Positions 43,797 to 53,407 of a DNA stretch of 64,000 bases are shown here, piece by piece. The notes under the pieces are model-generated. The model saw only the letters and a program-made list of their open reading frames with translations, was not told where the DNA came from and searched no databases. The stretch is from NCBI GenBank assembly GCA_963756895.1, contig CAVWPI010000007.1:372001-436000 (forward strand), given 5' to 3'. Numbering within the stretch: position 1 is the first letter of the stretch; every line of letters begins with the position of its first letter. The translations under genes and the position numbers were made by a program. This stretch comes from DASUAS01 sp963756895. GTDB taxonomy: Bacteria > Actinomycetota > Acidimicrobiia > IMCC26256 > DASPTH01.

Positions 43797-44618
43797 GTGA
43801 GTCGCCCGATTCGTGCAATGGATGTCCAGCACGTGAACGACGTCCACGAGGGCTATGACGCCGTGGTCGAGCACTACCGACGGCTCTTCGGTGGCGTCGT
43901 GGTGTTCGACCGCCTGCAACCGACCTGGCACGCGTGCCTGCTCGACGTCGGCGGCGTCCTCTTCGAGATCTTCGTGCCCGACGAGTTCTTCCTCCACACC
44001 CGATACGGCTCCCACTACCTCGGGATCGAGTTCCAGGTCGACGACATCGATGCGGTCCGCGACACGCTCGCCGCCCGGCACGTGCGAATCGCCCGCGACC
44101 TTGACGTCGCGGTGCACGCGCACGCAGCCGACTGCCACGGCGTCTCGCTCGAGTTCTTCGCCGGTGACTTCCACCACGATCCCGACCTCCTCGACCGCCC
44201 GATGCCGGCCGCGAGCTACTGGCGCGACGAGCATCCGCTCGGACTGACCGGCCTGCACGGCTGCACCATCGCCGTGCACCACTTGGAGTCGGCCACGGCC
44301 GACTTCCAGGCGCTGTTCGAGCACGAGGTGCTCTACGAGACCCCGCGCCCCACCGTTGCCGGCACCGCGATCGGGTTGCGCGTCGGCGGTGCCGTGCTCG
44401 AGCTCGTCGCACCGGACGGCGACGGCCCACTCCTGCAACTCCTCCTCGACCACGGCGAGGGCATCCGGTCGACCGTGTTCGCGGTCGCGGACCTGGCGCC
44501 GGTGCGGCGCCACTTCGACCGGCTCGACGTCGACCTCGTCCCGGGCACCCTCCCCGACTCGCTCGCCATCCCCGCCGCGCAGCATCTCGACGTGCTCGTC
44601 GAGTTCGCGGTCGTCTGA
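43797..44618 (+). CDS. Two-domain VOC-family protein
   Basis: A 273-residue protein with two vicinal-oxygen-chelate domains. The first starts DVQHVNDVHEGYDAVVEHYR and contains GSHYLGIEFQVDDIDAVRDT; the second starts GLHGCTIAVHHLESATADFQ and ends HLDVLVEFAVV. Each half has a histidine early and a glutamate or aspartate late, but the exact metal ligands of an extradiol dioxygenase (H, H, E) are not all apparent. A type I extradiol dioxygenase or an epimerase/isomerase relative are both possible. GTG 43797 starts 20 bp after the LLM stop. Confidence 0.75.
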   Translation: MSRPIRAMDVQHVNDVHEGYDAVVEHYRRLFGGVVVFDRLQPTWHACLLDVGGVLFEIFVPDEFFLHTRYGSHYLGIEFQVDDIDAVRDTLAARHVRIARDLDVAVHAHAADCHGVSLEFFAGDFHHDPDLLDRPMPAASYWRDEHPLGLTGLHGCTIAVHHLESATADFQALFEHEVLYETPRPTVAGTAIGLRVGGAVLELVAPDGDGPLLQLLLDHGEGIRSTVFAVADLAPVRRHFDRLDVDLVPGTLPDSLAIPAAQHLDVLVEFAVV

Positions 44619-44625
44619 AGCGAGG

Positions 44626-45486
44626 TCAGTCGAACAGCGCGAAGAAACGGCTCTCGATGCTGGCGCGCGGGACCGGTGCCTCCACCGTCACGTCCTCGAA
44701 CGCCACGTGCAGCGAGCTGGGGCGCTTGCCGCGCTCGGAGTCGAACCCCACGAAGACGAGCGCATCGTCGACGATGAGGTCGGGGAAGTACCACCACTGG
44801 TGGTCGTCGCTGTACCGGGAACCCTGGGATCGATAGGTCACCTCTTCGCCGTCGGCCTGCTCCGCTGCGACGTGGTAGAGGAGCGGGACGATGTCGGCGG
44901 CGTCGACCGTTCGCCAGTCGCACAGGGCCAGTGGATAGTCCTGCGGAGGGTCGGTCAGGACGCGCCACGTCTGGTAGAGCACGAACCGACTGAACGGTGC
45001 GACGTCGCGGCCGCTGTGCTCGATCGTCTCACGCAGTTGGACCTGAGCTTCGTCGGCGTCGTAGTCGAGGTGGGCCCACCCCGCCGGCGTCATCATCTCG
45101 CTGCGGTTCATGCTCGTGCTGCACCGCACCACCGACGCGTGGATCGGCAGCACGTCACTGGCGCCGGTGTGAGCTTGGAGCAACGGGATGATCTCGGCCC
45201 AGTAGTCGAACTCGATCGGCCGCATCACGAGCAGCGGCTTCTCAGCGACCAGTTCATCGAGGCGCTCTCGCGCGACCTGACTCGGCCAACGCATCAGCTC
45301 GAGCCCTTCACGCTCCAAGGTGGGTGGCGTCGTGGCCGTGCGCCCGTTGCGGACCGACATCGTGTGCCCCTCGATCGTGTCCTCATCGAGGATCCGTGAC
45401 GTGTACTCCACGTGGACCGAACCCAGGTCGCTCCGCAGATAGGGGATCTCGGCGGCGATGGCCCCACCCGGAAGCTGCTCGGTCAC
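44626..45486 (-). CDS. CmcJ/NvfI-family oxidoreductase (Fe(II)/2-oxoglutarate type)
   Basis: A 286-residue protein that resembles the CmcJ/AsaB/NvfI group. AGWAHLDYDADEAQVQLRET contains the H-x-D pair expected for iron binding, RFVLYQTWRVLTDPPQDYPLALCDW is the family's core (read in parts as FVLYQTWRVL and PPQDYPLALCDW), and YSDDHQWWYFPDL and SLHVAFEDVTVEA follow, the latter offering the distal histidine. Family members include a cephamycin methoxylation partner, a desaturase and a fungal endoperoxide-forming enzyme. No biosynthetic cluster surrounds it. It is convergent with the VOC gene and faces a hotdog gene across 239 bp. Confidence 0.72.
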   Translation of the reverse strand: MTEQLPGGAIAAEIPYLRSDLGSVHVEYTSRILDEDTIEGHTMSVRNGRTATTPPTLEREGLELMRWPSQVARERLDELVAEKPLLVMRPIEFDYWAEIIPLLQAHTGASDVLPIHASVVRCSTSMNRSEMMTPAGWAHLDYDADEAQVQLRETIEHSGRDVAPFSRFVLYQTWRVLTDPPQDYPLALCDWRTVDAADIVPLLYHVAAEQADGEEVTYRSQGSRYSDDHQWWYFPDLIVDDALVFVGFDSERGKRPSSLHVAFEDVTVEAPVPRASIESRFFALFD

Positions 45487-45725
45487 GTCACATCCGCTCT
45501 CGGTGGGGCACGGGGCGATTGTAACGGTGCCAATCGCGGATGCGTGCGGTGGTCGTGAAGGGCGCTCCTGCGATGCGGACCGGTGCAGTTCCAGATCGTC
45601 GACGCACGCAGAGGCGGGTCAAACAACGCCAGGCCTCCACCCGAGACTCCTCTGCACCGGAAGTCGTTCAGCGTTTCCTCGTGGAGAGCGCCCGCTCCGC
45701 ACACATTGATGTCAAGATCGACCTC

Positions 45726-46187
45726 ATGACGCAGGGAGACACGAGGACGGACGCATCACCGCTTTCCTTCAGCCCGACCGGCCTGTTGCTCTGCAAGGAG
45801 CCGTGCCACGAGCGGGGAGAGTGCCGCAATGGACTTCTCTCAGCGCAGCTGGACTGCGACAACGCCGTCCTCTACGAGATCGAGTGTCCGGCGGAGTACC
45901 GCCAGATGCCGGGCCGGGCCCATGCGTCGTGGACAGCAGGCGTCATGAGCGAGATCTGCGGGCAGTCATCGCTGCAACTTGGGATGACTGCTTTCACAGG
46001 GACGGTCACCACGCGATACCAAGCCCCAGTACCTGTTGGTGAGCGACTGATCGGACGGGTCACCTTTGCAGGCCGCGAGGGACGCAAAATTTTCGTGTCC
46101 GCCACTCTCACGACGTTGGCCACGGGTACGGAGCTCGCGACTGCGGAGACGATCATGATCGCTGCAGCGGACAAGATCAAAGGCTGA
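45726..46187 (+). CDS. Hotdog-fold thioesterase-like protein with Cys-rich N terminus
   Basis: A 153-residue PaaI/YbgC-like hotdog protein. The catalytic-helix segment MPGRAHASWTAGVMSEICGQ corresponds to the usual G-x-H-G-G and acidic residue (glutamate here), and strands TGTVTTRYQAPVPVGERLIG and FVSATLTTLATGTELATAET follow. Before the hotdog lies LLLCKEPCHERGECRNGLL, giving cysteines at residues 23, 27 and 33, with two more at about 42 and 52. This is unusual for the family and could bind zinc or an Fe-S cluster. ATG 45726 was chosen as the first methionine before the conserved part; an upstream in-frame start at 45540 would add arginine-rich sequence. Confidence 0.68.
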   Translation: MTQGDTRTDASPLSFSPTGLLLCKEPCHERGECRNGLLSAQLDCDNAVLYEIECPAEYRQMPGRAHASWTAGVMSEICGQSSLQLGMTAFTGTVTTRYQAPVPVGERLIGRVTFAGREGRKIFVSATLTTLATGTELATAETIMIAAADKIKG

Positions 46188-46308
46188 CTGCAACGCTGGC
46201 ACCTCCACCAAAGTCGCGCGGCACCGGGGCGAGAGCCGAGTTGAGAACGCCGCACCTCCCATACTGCGCTCTACGCGCCCTGGACGACCGCCGAATGCTC
46301 GCGCGTGA

Positions 46309-47559
46309 TCACGGAGGGTCGGGCACGCCGCTCATGATCGCAGCCGGTTCGACGACGTCGGCGCCGATCATCTCGCTCGTCCCGAGCAGGTGCCGGCGAC
46401 CGAGGCCGAGCGCGATGGCCAGGAACACGACCATTGCGAGTGAGAACCCCGCTGAACAGGACCAGCCGACCGAAGTGCTCGTAGACGAATCCGGCGAGCA
46501 GGCCGGTCACGCCGCCCGCGAGCAGACCGACCGCGCCGAGAAGTCCTCGGGCAGCGGATTGATGTTCGGGCGGGCTTCCGAGCGCCGCGCCTACCTGGGT
46601 GCTCGGGTATGTGAACGAATCAGCCACCGAGTGCACCACGGACACCACGAGCAGCGGTCCAAGACCCGGGACGATGCCGTACGCGAACGTGCACGCAATC
46701 GCCACTGTCAGGCTGATGCCTACGACACGAATGGGTCCGTGTGCTTGTGCCAACCGCCCACCGACCGGTGCGAGCACGATCATGGGCGCGGTGAACGCAG
46801 AGATCGTGACGCCGATCAACCAGGTGGTCGGCGCCGTGGTCGCGCAGCAACACAGCCCAGATCGCCTCGATCAGCCCGACAGTCATGTAGAACGCCACGT
46901 GGGCGGACAACGTTGCCTGGATCGCGGGGCGTGCAAGCAGTGCACGGAGCACTCCCCGCAATTCGATGCCGGCTGCGGGCGCGCCCAGGTCGAGGCGGGT
47001 AGCCAGCACGAACACTCCGAGGTAGAGCCCGGCGAAGAAGAAGAAGGGGGCACGTACACCGAACGGCACGGCGAGTGCCGCGGCGACCAGCGGCCCGAGG
47101 ATGAATCCGGCGACGTCGAACGACGCGAGTCGGCCGAGGTTTGCGCCCATCCTTTCCGGGTTCCTGGCGATCACGATCCGGCGCATGGCCGGCATGGCTG
47201 CGCCACTGCCGAATCCGAGCAGAAGACGCGCGGCGAGCCACGCCCAGAATTCGGAGGCGAGCGCGCATCCCAACATCGCCACCATGGTGAGGAGGATTCC
47301 TCCAAGGACCAAACGTGACGCAGATCCGCGGTCGGCGTACCGCGCGAGCCCGAGCTGCGCGATCAGGCCCGAAAGGAACCCCAGCGGCCACGATGCAACC
47401 GACCTCGGCCTCGGTGAAGCCATAGCCGTCCCGGAGGTCCGCCAACACTGTGTACACGGAGCCGTACGCGAGCGACAGGCTGCCAGCGACGGTGCAGTAG
47501 AGCAGCATGCTGGACCGCAGTCGGTTTGATTCGAGCGGGAACGGTGCGCTGACTTTCAT
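46309..47559 (-). CDS. Major facilitator superfamily transporter, at least three frameshifts
   Basis: About 417 residues of a 12-helix MFS exporter spread over three frames. The start MKVSAPFPLESNRLRSSMLL leads to GFTEAEVGCIVAAG; a shift near 47470 gives FLSGLIAQLGLARYADRGSA (the loop 2-3 motif A) and LLGFGSGAAMPAMRRIVIAR. A shift near 46825 gives TAPMIVLAPVGGRLAQAHGP, and another near 46450 gives MVVFLAIALGLG before the stop at 46309. Transmembrane content is complete, so only small indels damage it. It follows the P450 gene by 77 bp in the LuxE-LuxC-P450 operon and may export the product or an intermediate. Confidence 0.75.
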
Positions 47560-47636
47560 GGCTCGCCTCGTGGAAGGACAAGTGCTAGAGCGTGCTCGTC
47601 ACCGCGTTGCTTCGGCCCAGTGCTTCGACCGCCCTC

Positions 47637-48866
47637 TCAGTCCGTCTCGGGCTCGATGACGATGCGCAGAGATCGCTGACTCTGCAGCATCCCGATAGGG
47701 AGCGGGTCATAGTGCTCGTCGACGAGGCGGTATGCAGCGATCCGCTTCGTGAACTCCCGCAAGAGCGTGCGGATTTCGAGGCGGGCGAGGGTCGCACCCG
47801 GACAGATGTGCGGGCCGGAGCCGAACGACAGATGCTCTCGTGTCGCTCGGTCGAGTCGGAAGGTGTCGGGATCGTCGTATTTCGTCTCGTCGTGATTACC
47901 GGAACCGATGCACATCAGCACCTTGGTTCCTTCCTCGACCGGTGCGCCGACGAGCTCGGTGTCCTTGCGGCAATTGCGCACCATGAACTGTGCGGGGGCG
48001 TCCATCCGTAGCGATTCTTCGATCGCGACGTCGATGAGAGCTGGGTCCGCGCGGAGCGCGGCGTACGCATCCTGATCGAGCCCGAGGCGGTAGATGAGGT
48101 TGCCGATGACGCTCTTCGTCGTCTCACTTCCAGCACCGATCATGAACATGACCTGCGCGCGGATGTTCCGTGGTTCGAGCGTCTTGCCGTCGACCTCCGT
48201 GGTGAGGAATCGGGTGATGGCGTCCTCAGGCCACTCGTCGCTGGGTAGTGCCAGGCGCTCCTGGATCTTGCCGTCGACGTAGTTGCGCTGCTCCGGGTTG
48301 AGGTCTGCGGCAGCGATGCTCTCGCCCTTGGCCAGTGCCTGCTCGTACCGCTGGCCACCCAGCCGAGCCCATTTCTCGTACTCCTTGGCATCGGATTCGG
48401 GGAAGCCGAAGAGGCGTGACATCGCCGCGGGCGGGATGGGCGTGGCCAGGTGCTCGACGATGTCGACACCGTCGTCACCGTTGGCTCGCGCCTCCCCCAT
48501 GAGCTGGTCCATGAGCCGGTTGACGAGGTCCTGGAGGTACGGCTCGATCTGCTGGCTGCGGTGGAACGCGACCACCGAGTTCATGATGCGGCGCACCTTT
48601 CCATGGCGCGGCTCGACCATCGCGGCGATGTTCTTGTCGACGTCGGGGACTTCGTCCTGGCCGGCACTGCCGCCGAAGTCATCGACTGTGGCGAGGCCGT
48701 TGTAGACGGCCTCGTATGAGACTGCCGCGAGGGCGCCCTCCAGCCCGGGCATCGGCACGACGGGACCTTCGGCGCGCAGTCGGCGGTACGCGGCGGCGCG
48801 CCGTTCGAGGTCGCTGTCGAATGGAGTGGGGAGGTCTTCGTCGGAGCGGGTGGTGTCAACAGTCAT
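47637..48866 (-). CDS. Cytochrome P450
   Basis: A 409-residue intact P450. I-helix motif MFMIGAGSETTKSVIGNLIY, ExxR in AIEESLRMDAPAQFM, and heme cysteine in SFGSGPHICPGATLARLEIR, one residue from the conserved FGxGxHxCxG except that proline follows the cysteine. Its ATG at 48866 overlaps the LuxC stop by 11 bp, so the two are translated together. In this operon the P450 could oxidise the aldehyde produced by LuxC/LuxE or hydroxylate the acid before activation. Aldehyde-deformylating P450s exist, so hydrocarbon formation is one speculative outcome. Confidence 0.9.
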   Translation of the reverse strand: MTVDTTRSDEDLPTPFDSDLERRAAAYRRLRAEGPVVPMPGLEGALAAVSYEAVYNGLATVDDFGGSAGQDEVPDVDKNIAAMVEPRHGKVRRIMNSVVAFHRSQQIEPYLQDLVNRLMDQLMGEARANGDDGVDIVEHLATPIPPAAMSRLFGFPESDAKEYEKWARLGGQRYEQALAKGESIAAADLNPEQRNYVDGKIQERLALPSDEWPEDAITRFLTTEVDGKTLEPRNIRAQVMFMIGAGSETTKSVIGNLIYRLGLDQDAYAALRADPALIDVAIEESLRMDAPAQFMVRNCRKDTELVGAPVEEGTKVLMCIGSGNHDETKYDDPDTFRLDRATREHLSFGSGPHICPGATLARLEIRTLLREFTKRIAAYRLVDEHYDPLPIGMLQSQRSLRIVIEPETD

Positions 48867-50236
48867 CCACGAGCCATTTCATGAAGCGCTGGAGCGGATA
48901 GAAGCCGTCGTGCGGGAACCCCGACGCCACCTGGATGACCTCGCCGAGCGGTACGAGGCGTTGCATCCCACGCGCGGCGAGCTGGTCGCGCAGTCCATCG
49001 GCGCGCTCCCTCGGATAGAGACCGACCGTCTGCGTCGCCACGTTGACGTAGCCCAGCGCTGCCTTGAGCGACGGCACGCGCACGACGTTGACCGTCTTCG
49101 CCGACGGGTGGAAGTCGACCGGGTCGTCGGAGAGCACGACGAGGCCGGAGCCGTCGTCGCTCCCGAACACCTGGTACATCGGCTCCATGGCGCGGAGCAC
49201 GTCGACCTCGGCTTTGATGTCGGCGGGAAGATTGGTGACGACGGCGTCGGACCACTCGCGCTCGACCGCAAGCTCTCGAGCGAAGAGCTCGCACCACTGC
49301 GCCAGCTCGTCCTGCTCGCCCTCGGCGTAGACGAAGCGACTCGCCGCGCAGACCTCCTGGTTGTAGAGGCTGCAGTCGGTCGCCGCCGCCGCGGCCGAGT
49401 CCTGCATCGTGTCCGGCGACGCGAGCGCTTCGCGCCCGAGCAGCGAGATCGACACCTTCGGGTCGAACGACACGAGATCGAAGCCCGGCGCCATGTATTT
49501 GATCGCGCTGCGGATCGCGGCGTCGCCGCCCCACGCCACGAGGCGGTCGAAGTACTGCGCACGGAACAGCGCGCCTTCGACCTCGGGGTCGCCGCCCCGC
49601 CAGTACACGCACGAGAACGACTGCGTCACCGGATGGTCGGGGTCGACATCGGCCATGGTGCGCAGGATGGCCGTGCCGGTGAAGAGATCGTTCGACGGCA
49701 GCTTCAGCAGGTGCACACCCTTGGAGAGCGCGCCGCGGGCGATCGTGCCCCCGGTGACGCCGGGCGCGTTGCCGGCGAGCACGTGCACGAGCCGCGGCGG
49801 GAAGGCGCGGACGCGGCGCACGCGTCCGTGAAGGTCGGGGATCTCCTTCCAACCGTCGAGCATCTCTCGGCCGACCTCCCGGTCGACCTGGAACCACAGC
49901 GACTCGGGGTCGAAGATGTGCGCCATGGCCTCGTAGGCCTTGGTCAGGATGCGCGGACCGAGCAGCGCTGCAAGCGACGCTCTGCTCGAGCGCGTATTGC
50001 AGGTGCTCGTTCTCGTCGAGCTCGAGTCGCTCACCCACCGCGCCGAGGAAGTCGATGATCTCGGCGAGCGGGAGATCGAACGCGGGTCCGGGCTCGTTGC
50101 GCGGCCAGATCAGCTCGTCGAGGTCGAGCTCGGGTGTCGCGAAGTCCTTGTACTCGGTGTGATGCTCGGCCGTCGGCTCGTACACGCGCCCACGGACGAC
50201 GTGCGGCACCGTCATGCGGACCGTGTCGAAGCTCAC
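48856..50236 (-). CDS. luxC: LuxC-type acyl-CoA reductase (module 1), frameshifted
   Basis: About 460 residues of a LuxC-family acyl reductase. The N-terminal frame (50236 to about 49985) reads TVPHVVRGRVYEPTAEHHTE and LELDENEHLQYALEQS; a missing base then moves to RASLAALLGPRILTKAYEAM. Later segments are VHVLAGNAPGVTGGTIARGA (NADP-binding loop), FSCVYWRGGDPEVEGALF, and YNQEVCAASRFVYAEG with the catalytic cysteine in NQEVC. Family chemistry is reduction of an acyl thioester to aldehyde with NADPH. The GTG start overlaps the luxE stop (GTGA). Sequence is clearly paralogous to the LuxC at 61216. Confidence 0.85.
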
Positions 50237-51567
50237 TCCATGACCCCCCGCACGTAGGAGTCGATCGTCCCCGCGCACGTGAGCTTGTCATCGCCGCCCT
50301 CGAGCGCGCTGTAGCGCTCGATGCTCCCGGCGACCACTGTCGGGGTCGGCGTGGTGAAGTCGACGGTGACGTGGTCGCCCGTGATCACTCCGCCCCAACG
50401 CCCGTCGATCGACGCATCGAAGAACGCGAACCGTCCCTCGACCTGGCCCGACTCCTGGTCGATCCGCTTCTCGCCGGTGTCGTCGAGCAGCAGCGGGATC
50501 ACCCACGGGGCCGCCCGGTACCGACCGTCGACCTCACCGAGCGCGGTCGACACCTCCGACATCCCGTAGCCGCCGGTCACGTTGTCGGGCGAGATGCCGA
50601 AGAACGCGAGGATCTGCTCCTCGTAGTCGCTCGGCATCACCGCACCCTTCGTCCCGCCGCCACCGGTGATGACGGACTCGGGATGGAACTCACCTGCCTG
50701 GACGCCGCGCTCCCGAGCCCGTTCGATGATCAGCCAGTACTGCCCCCAGAAGCCCACGACGTACATCGGCTCCCGGCGGTGCTCGATCAGCGCGTCCATG
50801 AGCATGTCGAGGCGCTCGGCGTTGGCCGCCTGCTTGGCGGCGGCCTCGCGCTCGAACGCCGCGATCTCGCTCGGCATCGCGCTGCCCGCGGCGATGCGCG
50901 TGCGCAGGTCGCCGAGTCGCGTGATCTCGGCGATGCGCATCGGCTCCTCGGTGAGGAAGTAGCTGGCGTCGGGACGCCCGAACCTCTCGACCATGGTTCG
51001 GAAGTGCAGCGCGGCGCGGTGGTGACCGTGCTTCGGCCCGAAGATGAAAATCGGGTGCCGCTCCCCATCGGCGAACAGCGGCTGACGCTGCGTCGATCGG
51101 ATCAGCATCTTCAGCGACAGATCCTCGTCGGCCTGCGTCTGCGGCAGAAAGGAGTTCTTCCCGGTCGTCCCGCTCGTGACGTACGCCTTGTGCCCGGCGG
51201 CGTGGAGACGATCCACCCACTCGTCCTGGTCGGTCACGCCCTCGATGTCGACGTCGTCGACCCTCATCGACGAGAGCGTGTCGAGCCACTTGTTCATCAG
51301 GTCCCAACGGTTCTTCTTGATGAATCCCTCGGGATACGACTTGTAGTTCGAGTGCGCGAACAGCAACGGCACCAGGTCGTCGAGTCGTTCGATCGTGGTC
51401 ACCCCGACCTGATCCGCCAGGCGCCCGAGCACCGGGATGCGCTCACGCTGCTGCGCCAGGCGTTCGTTCGCGGCCTGCAACCACAGCGGCTCCAGCTCCA
51501 CGCGACCCGGCCACTCGTCGGGTGGGACGTCGCTGAACGCGATCAGTTGCTCGTAGGCGGTGCTCAT
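50233..51567 (-). CDS. luxE: LuxE-type acyl-protein synthetase/acyl ligase (module 1)
   Basis: A 444-residue protein of the LuxE acyl-protein synthetase family (ANL superfamily). The ATP motif is KAYVTSGTTGKNSFLPQTQA, later landmarks are VVGFWGQYWLIIE, SVITGGGGTKGAVMPSDYEE, GGYGMSEVSTALGEVDGRYR and GGVITGDHVTVDF. In luminous bacteria LuxE activates a fatty acid with ATP and passes it to LuxC. Here it directly precedes luxC. ATG 51567 was chosen, with SD-like GGAAGCCGAC, over an upstream frame extension to 51633. It is intact. Confidence 0.85.
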   Translation of the reverse strand: MSTAYEQLIAFSDVPPDEWPGRVELEPLWLQAANERLAQQRERIPVLGRLADQVGVTTIERLDDLVPLLFAHSNYKSYPEGFIKKNRWDLMNKWLDTLSSMRVDDVDIEGVTDQDEWVDRLHAAGHKAYVTSGTTGKNSFLPQTQADEDLSLKMLIRSTQRQPLFADGERHPIFIFGPKHGHHRAALHFRTMVERFGRPDASYFLTEEPMRIAEITRLGDLRTRIAAGSAMPSEIAAFEREAAAKQAANAERLDMLMDALIEHRREPMYVVGFWGQYWLIIERARERGVQAGEFHPESVITGGGGTKGAVMPSDYEEQILAFFGISPDNVTGGYGMSEVSTALGEVDGRYRAAPWVIPLLLDDTGEKRIDQESGQVEGRFAFFDASIDGRWGGVITGDHVTVDFTTPTPTVVAGSIERYSALEGGDDKLTCAGTIDSYVRGVME

Positions 51568-51577
51568 GTCGGCTTCC

Positions 51578-52243
51578 TCACGCCAGCGGTGACCACGGCA
51601 CGTTCCGCAACATGCGCGTCGAGCCGTGGACACCGGCCGGGAGCGACGGCGCGAGCGAACCCGACCAGTCGCCCCATCCCTGATCGGTCGCGACCGCGTC
51701 GGCGAACGCCTCGCCGGGGGCCACGCGGTACAGCACCTTCACCTCGGACGCATCACCCGCCGGCCCGAAGAGCGGACGGAACCCCGCGATGCACTCGAGG
51801 ACGTCGCCGTCGGTGTGCTTCGGCTCCGTCAGCGCCCGTTCGACACCCGGGCCCTCGAGGGTGTCCTCACGGAACACGCGCACGTCGTGGTCGGCGGGGC
51901 CGACCGGCAACGAATCGAGTTCGAGATCGGCGGCCGCTGACCACTCGGTCGAGACCGTGAGCGAGCTCTGGCTCCAGTACGTGAGCGTGTCGATCCGCAG
52001 GTACCACTCGGCGAGATCGCCGTAGCGGAGCCGACGCGCCAGCCGTTCCCACGCGGCACCGTCGCGCAACGCGGTGATCACGTTCACGATGTAGCCCTCG
52101 CCGGCACCGTGGGTCGAGTAGAGGTACCACGCGAGCCGGGCGTCGTCGTCGGCGATGGTCGGCGCGTAGACGTCGCGCACCGCCTCATCCAGCTCGATCT
52201 CGTGCTCACCGATCGCCGCGTGCACATCGTGCAGGAACAGCAT
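51578..52243 (-). CDS. Two-domain protein of unknown function, paralogue of 56036-56734
   Basis: A 221-residue soluble protein. It starts MLFLHDVHAAIGEHEIELDE and ends TRMLRNVPWSPLA. An alpha/beta pattern with duplicated strands (WYLYSTHGAGEGYIVNVITA, VRVFREDTL) resembles the dimeric alpha-beta barrels of NIPSNAP, EthD or antibiotic monooxygenase-like proteins, but I cannot assign the family with certainty. The gene at 56036 shares the N-terminal strand with an early histidine, the RLARRLRYGDL/RLAARSRTGDL segment, an acid-rich LDSLPV/LDSVPVF stretch and the RSVPWSP C-terminal signature. It stands 10 bp before luxE, so it heads the operon. Confidence 0.6.
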   Translation of the reverse strand: MLFLHDVHAAIGEHEIELDEAVRDVYAPTIADDDARLAWYLYSTHGAGEGYIVNVITALRDGAAWERLARRLRYGDLAEWYLRIDTLTYWSQSSLTVSTEWSAAADLELDSLPVGPADHDVRVFREDTLEGPGVERALTEPKHTDGDVLECIAGFRPLFGPAGDASEVKVLYRVAPGEAFADAVATDQGWGDWSGSLAPSLPAGVHGSTRMLRNVPWSPLA

Positions 52244-52267
52244 GCGTCCTCCATCCTCCGCTCGTCG

Positions 52268-52341
52268 ACGGTCAGCGAGCCGGCGGCTCGACGTTAGACA
52301 GCAGGCACTAACCTAACGACGAGCTCTGCTCCACCGCAACT
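52268..52341. repeat. 74-bp identical segment, copy 1
   Basis: 52268-52341 is identical to 54990-55063. It contains the inverted element CGTTAG...CTAACG (52292-52318), about 50 bp upstream of the two-domain gene start, so it probably holds that operon's promoter or operator. Confidence 0.9.
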
Positions 52342-52380
52342 GCGCACGGCTTCCCGGCCATGCCGGTCGTCACCAGGGCG

Positions 52381-53131
52381 TCACCGCGCGAGGTACCCGC
52401 CGTCGATCGGCCGCGCCACCCCGGTGACGTTGGCGGCGAGGTCGGACGCAAGGTAGAGCGCCGCCTCCGCGCAGTCCTCGGGCGTGATGGGCAGGCCGAG
52501 CGGATGGAGCGTCTTCGCCATCTCGAGTTCCTCGGGGCTGCGCTCGCGGAAGAACGCCTCACCCTCCCCCACGCCGAAGTTCGTGAACATCCCGCCCGGA
52601 CAGATGCAGTTGGCCCGGATGCCGAACGGCGCGCCCTCGATCGCGAGCGCCCTAGTCATCTGGATCACCATCGCCTTCGTGCCGCCGTAGACGGCGCTCC
52701 CCCACGACACCATCCCCGCCACCGAGCCGGTGTTCACCACGACGCCACCGTCGCCCTGCGCCTTGAACTGCCGCACCGCGGTCCGACACCCGTTGAACAC
52801 ACCGCGTGCGTTCACATCGATCAGACGGTCGAAGTCGGCGTCGGTGTGCTCCTCCAGGAGGATGCCCCGACGGGACGATGCGATGCCCGTGTTGTTGAAC
52901 ATCACGTCGAGGCGGCCGCACGCGTCGACCGCAGTGTGGACCGCGGCGTCGACACGGCGACGACCGTGCCCGACGCTACCTGTACCCGGCGCACCGTCTC
53001 CTCCGCCCATTCGGTGCGGAGGTCGCGCACACGACGCGCGCGCCGTGCTGCGCGAACAGCTCCGCGCTCGCGCGTCCCACGCCGGAGCCGGCGCCGGTAA
53101 CGACCACGCTCTTGTCGGCGAGCGGCTTCAC
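52381..53131 (-). pseudogene. SDR, duplicated copy 1, frameshifted with small deletions
   Basis: This is a damaged copy of the intact SDR at 55102-55881. The GTG at 53131 opens VVVTGAGSGVGRASAELFAQ in one frame. A 1-bp deletion shifts to LRTEWAEETVRRVQVASGTV in another, and a further deletion of about 31 bp (loss of the SCDVARPDDVE region) shifts to AAVHTAVDACGRLDVMFNNT in the third. After that the frame stays open to the stop at 52381, with PIDGGYLAR at the end. The C-terminal half is almost identical to copy 2, while the N-terminal half differs more. As written it cannot make an SDR. Confidence 0.85.
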
Positions 53132-53379
53132 GTCGGTCCCTCCCGCAGCGTCGATGGTGCGTCACGCAACCACAAGACAGTGAACGCGCTGCTCGTCACC
53201 GCGGCTGCGAGATCCACGTTCGGGTCGGGAACGTCAAGCGCTTGCAGGGCTTGACTCGTTCGCCCTCGAGGGCGAGCCCCTCCCGACTGGTCGCCAGCAC
53301 CCGCACGCGTCCGGGGTCGCGCTCTGCTCGCCCCGCGAGGCGATATGGTCCCGCCCACTGACGAATGCGCGGAGCGCCC

Positions 53380-53405
53380 GGAGGTGATCCGGGGAGGTGA
53401 TCCGG
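53380..53405 (+). promoter_or_regulatory. Tandemly duplicated perfect Shine-Dalgarno sequence
   Basis: GGAGGTGATCCGG occurs twice head to tail (53380-53392 and 53393-53405), directly before ATG 53408. GGAGGTGATCC is the full complement of the 16S 3' end. Only the second copy is near usual distance (about 8-11 bases). Confidence 0.7.
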
Positions 53406-53407
53406 GC

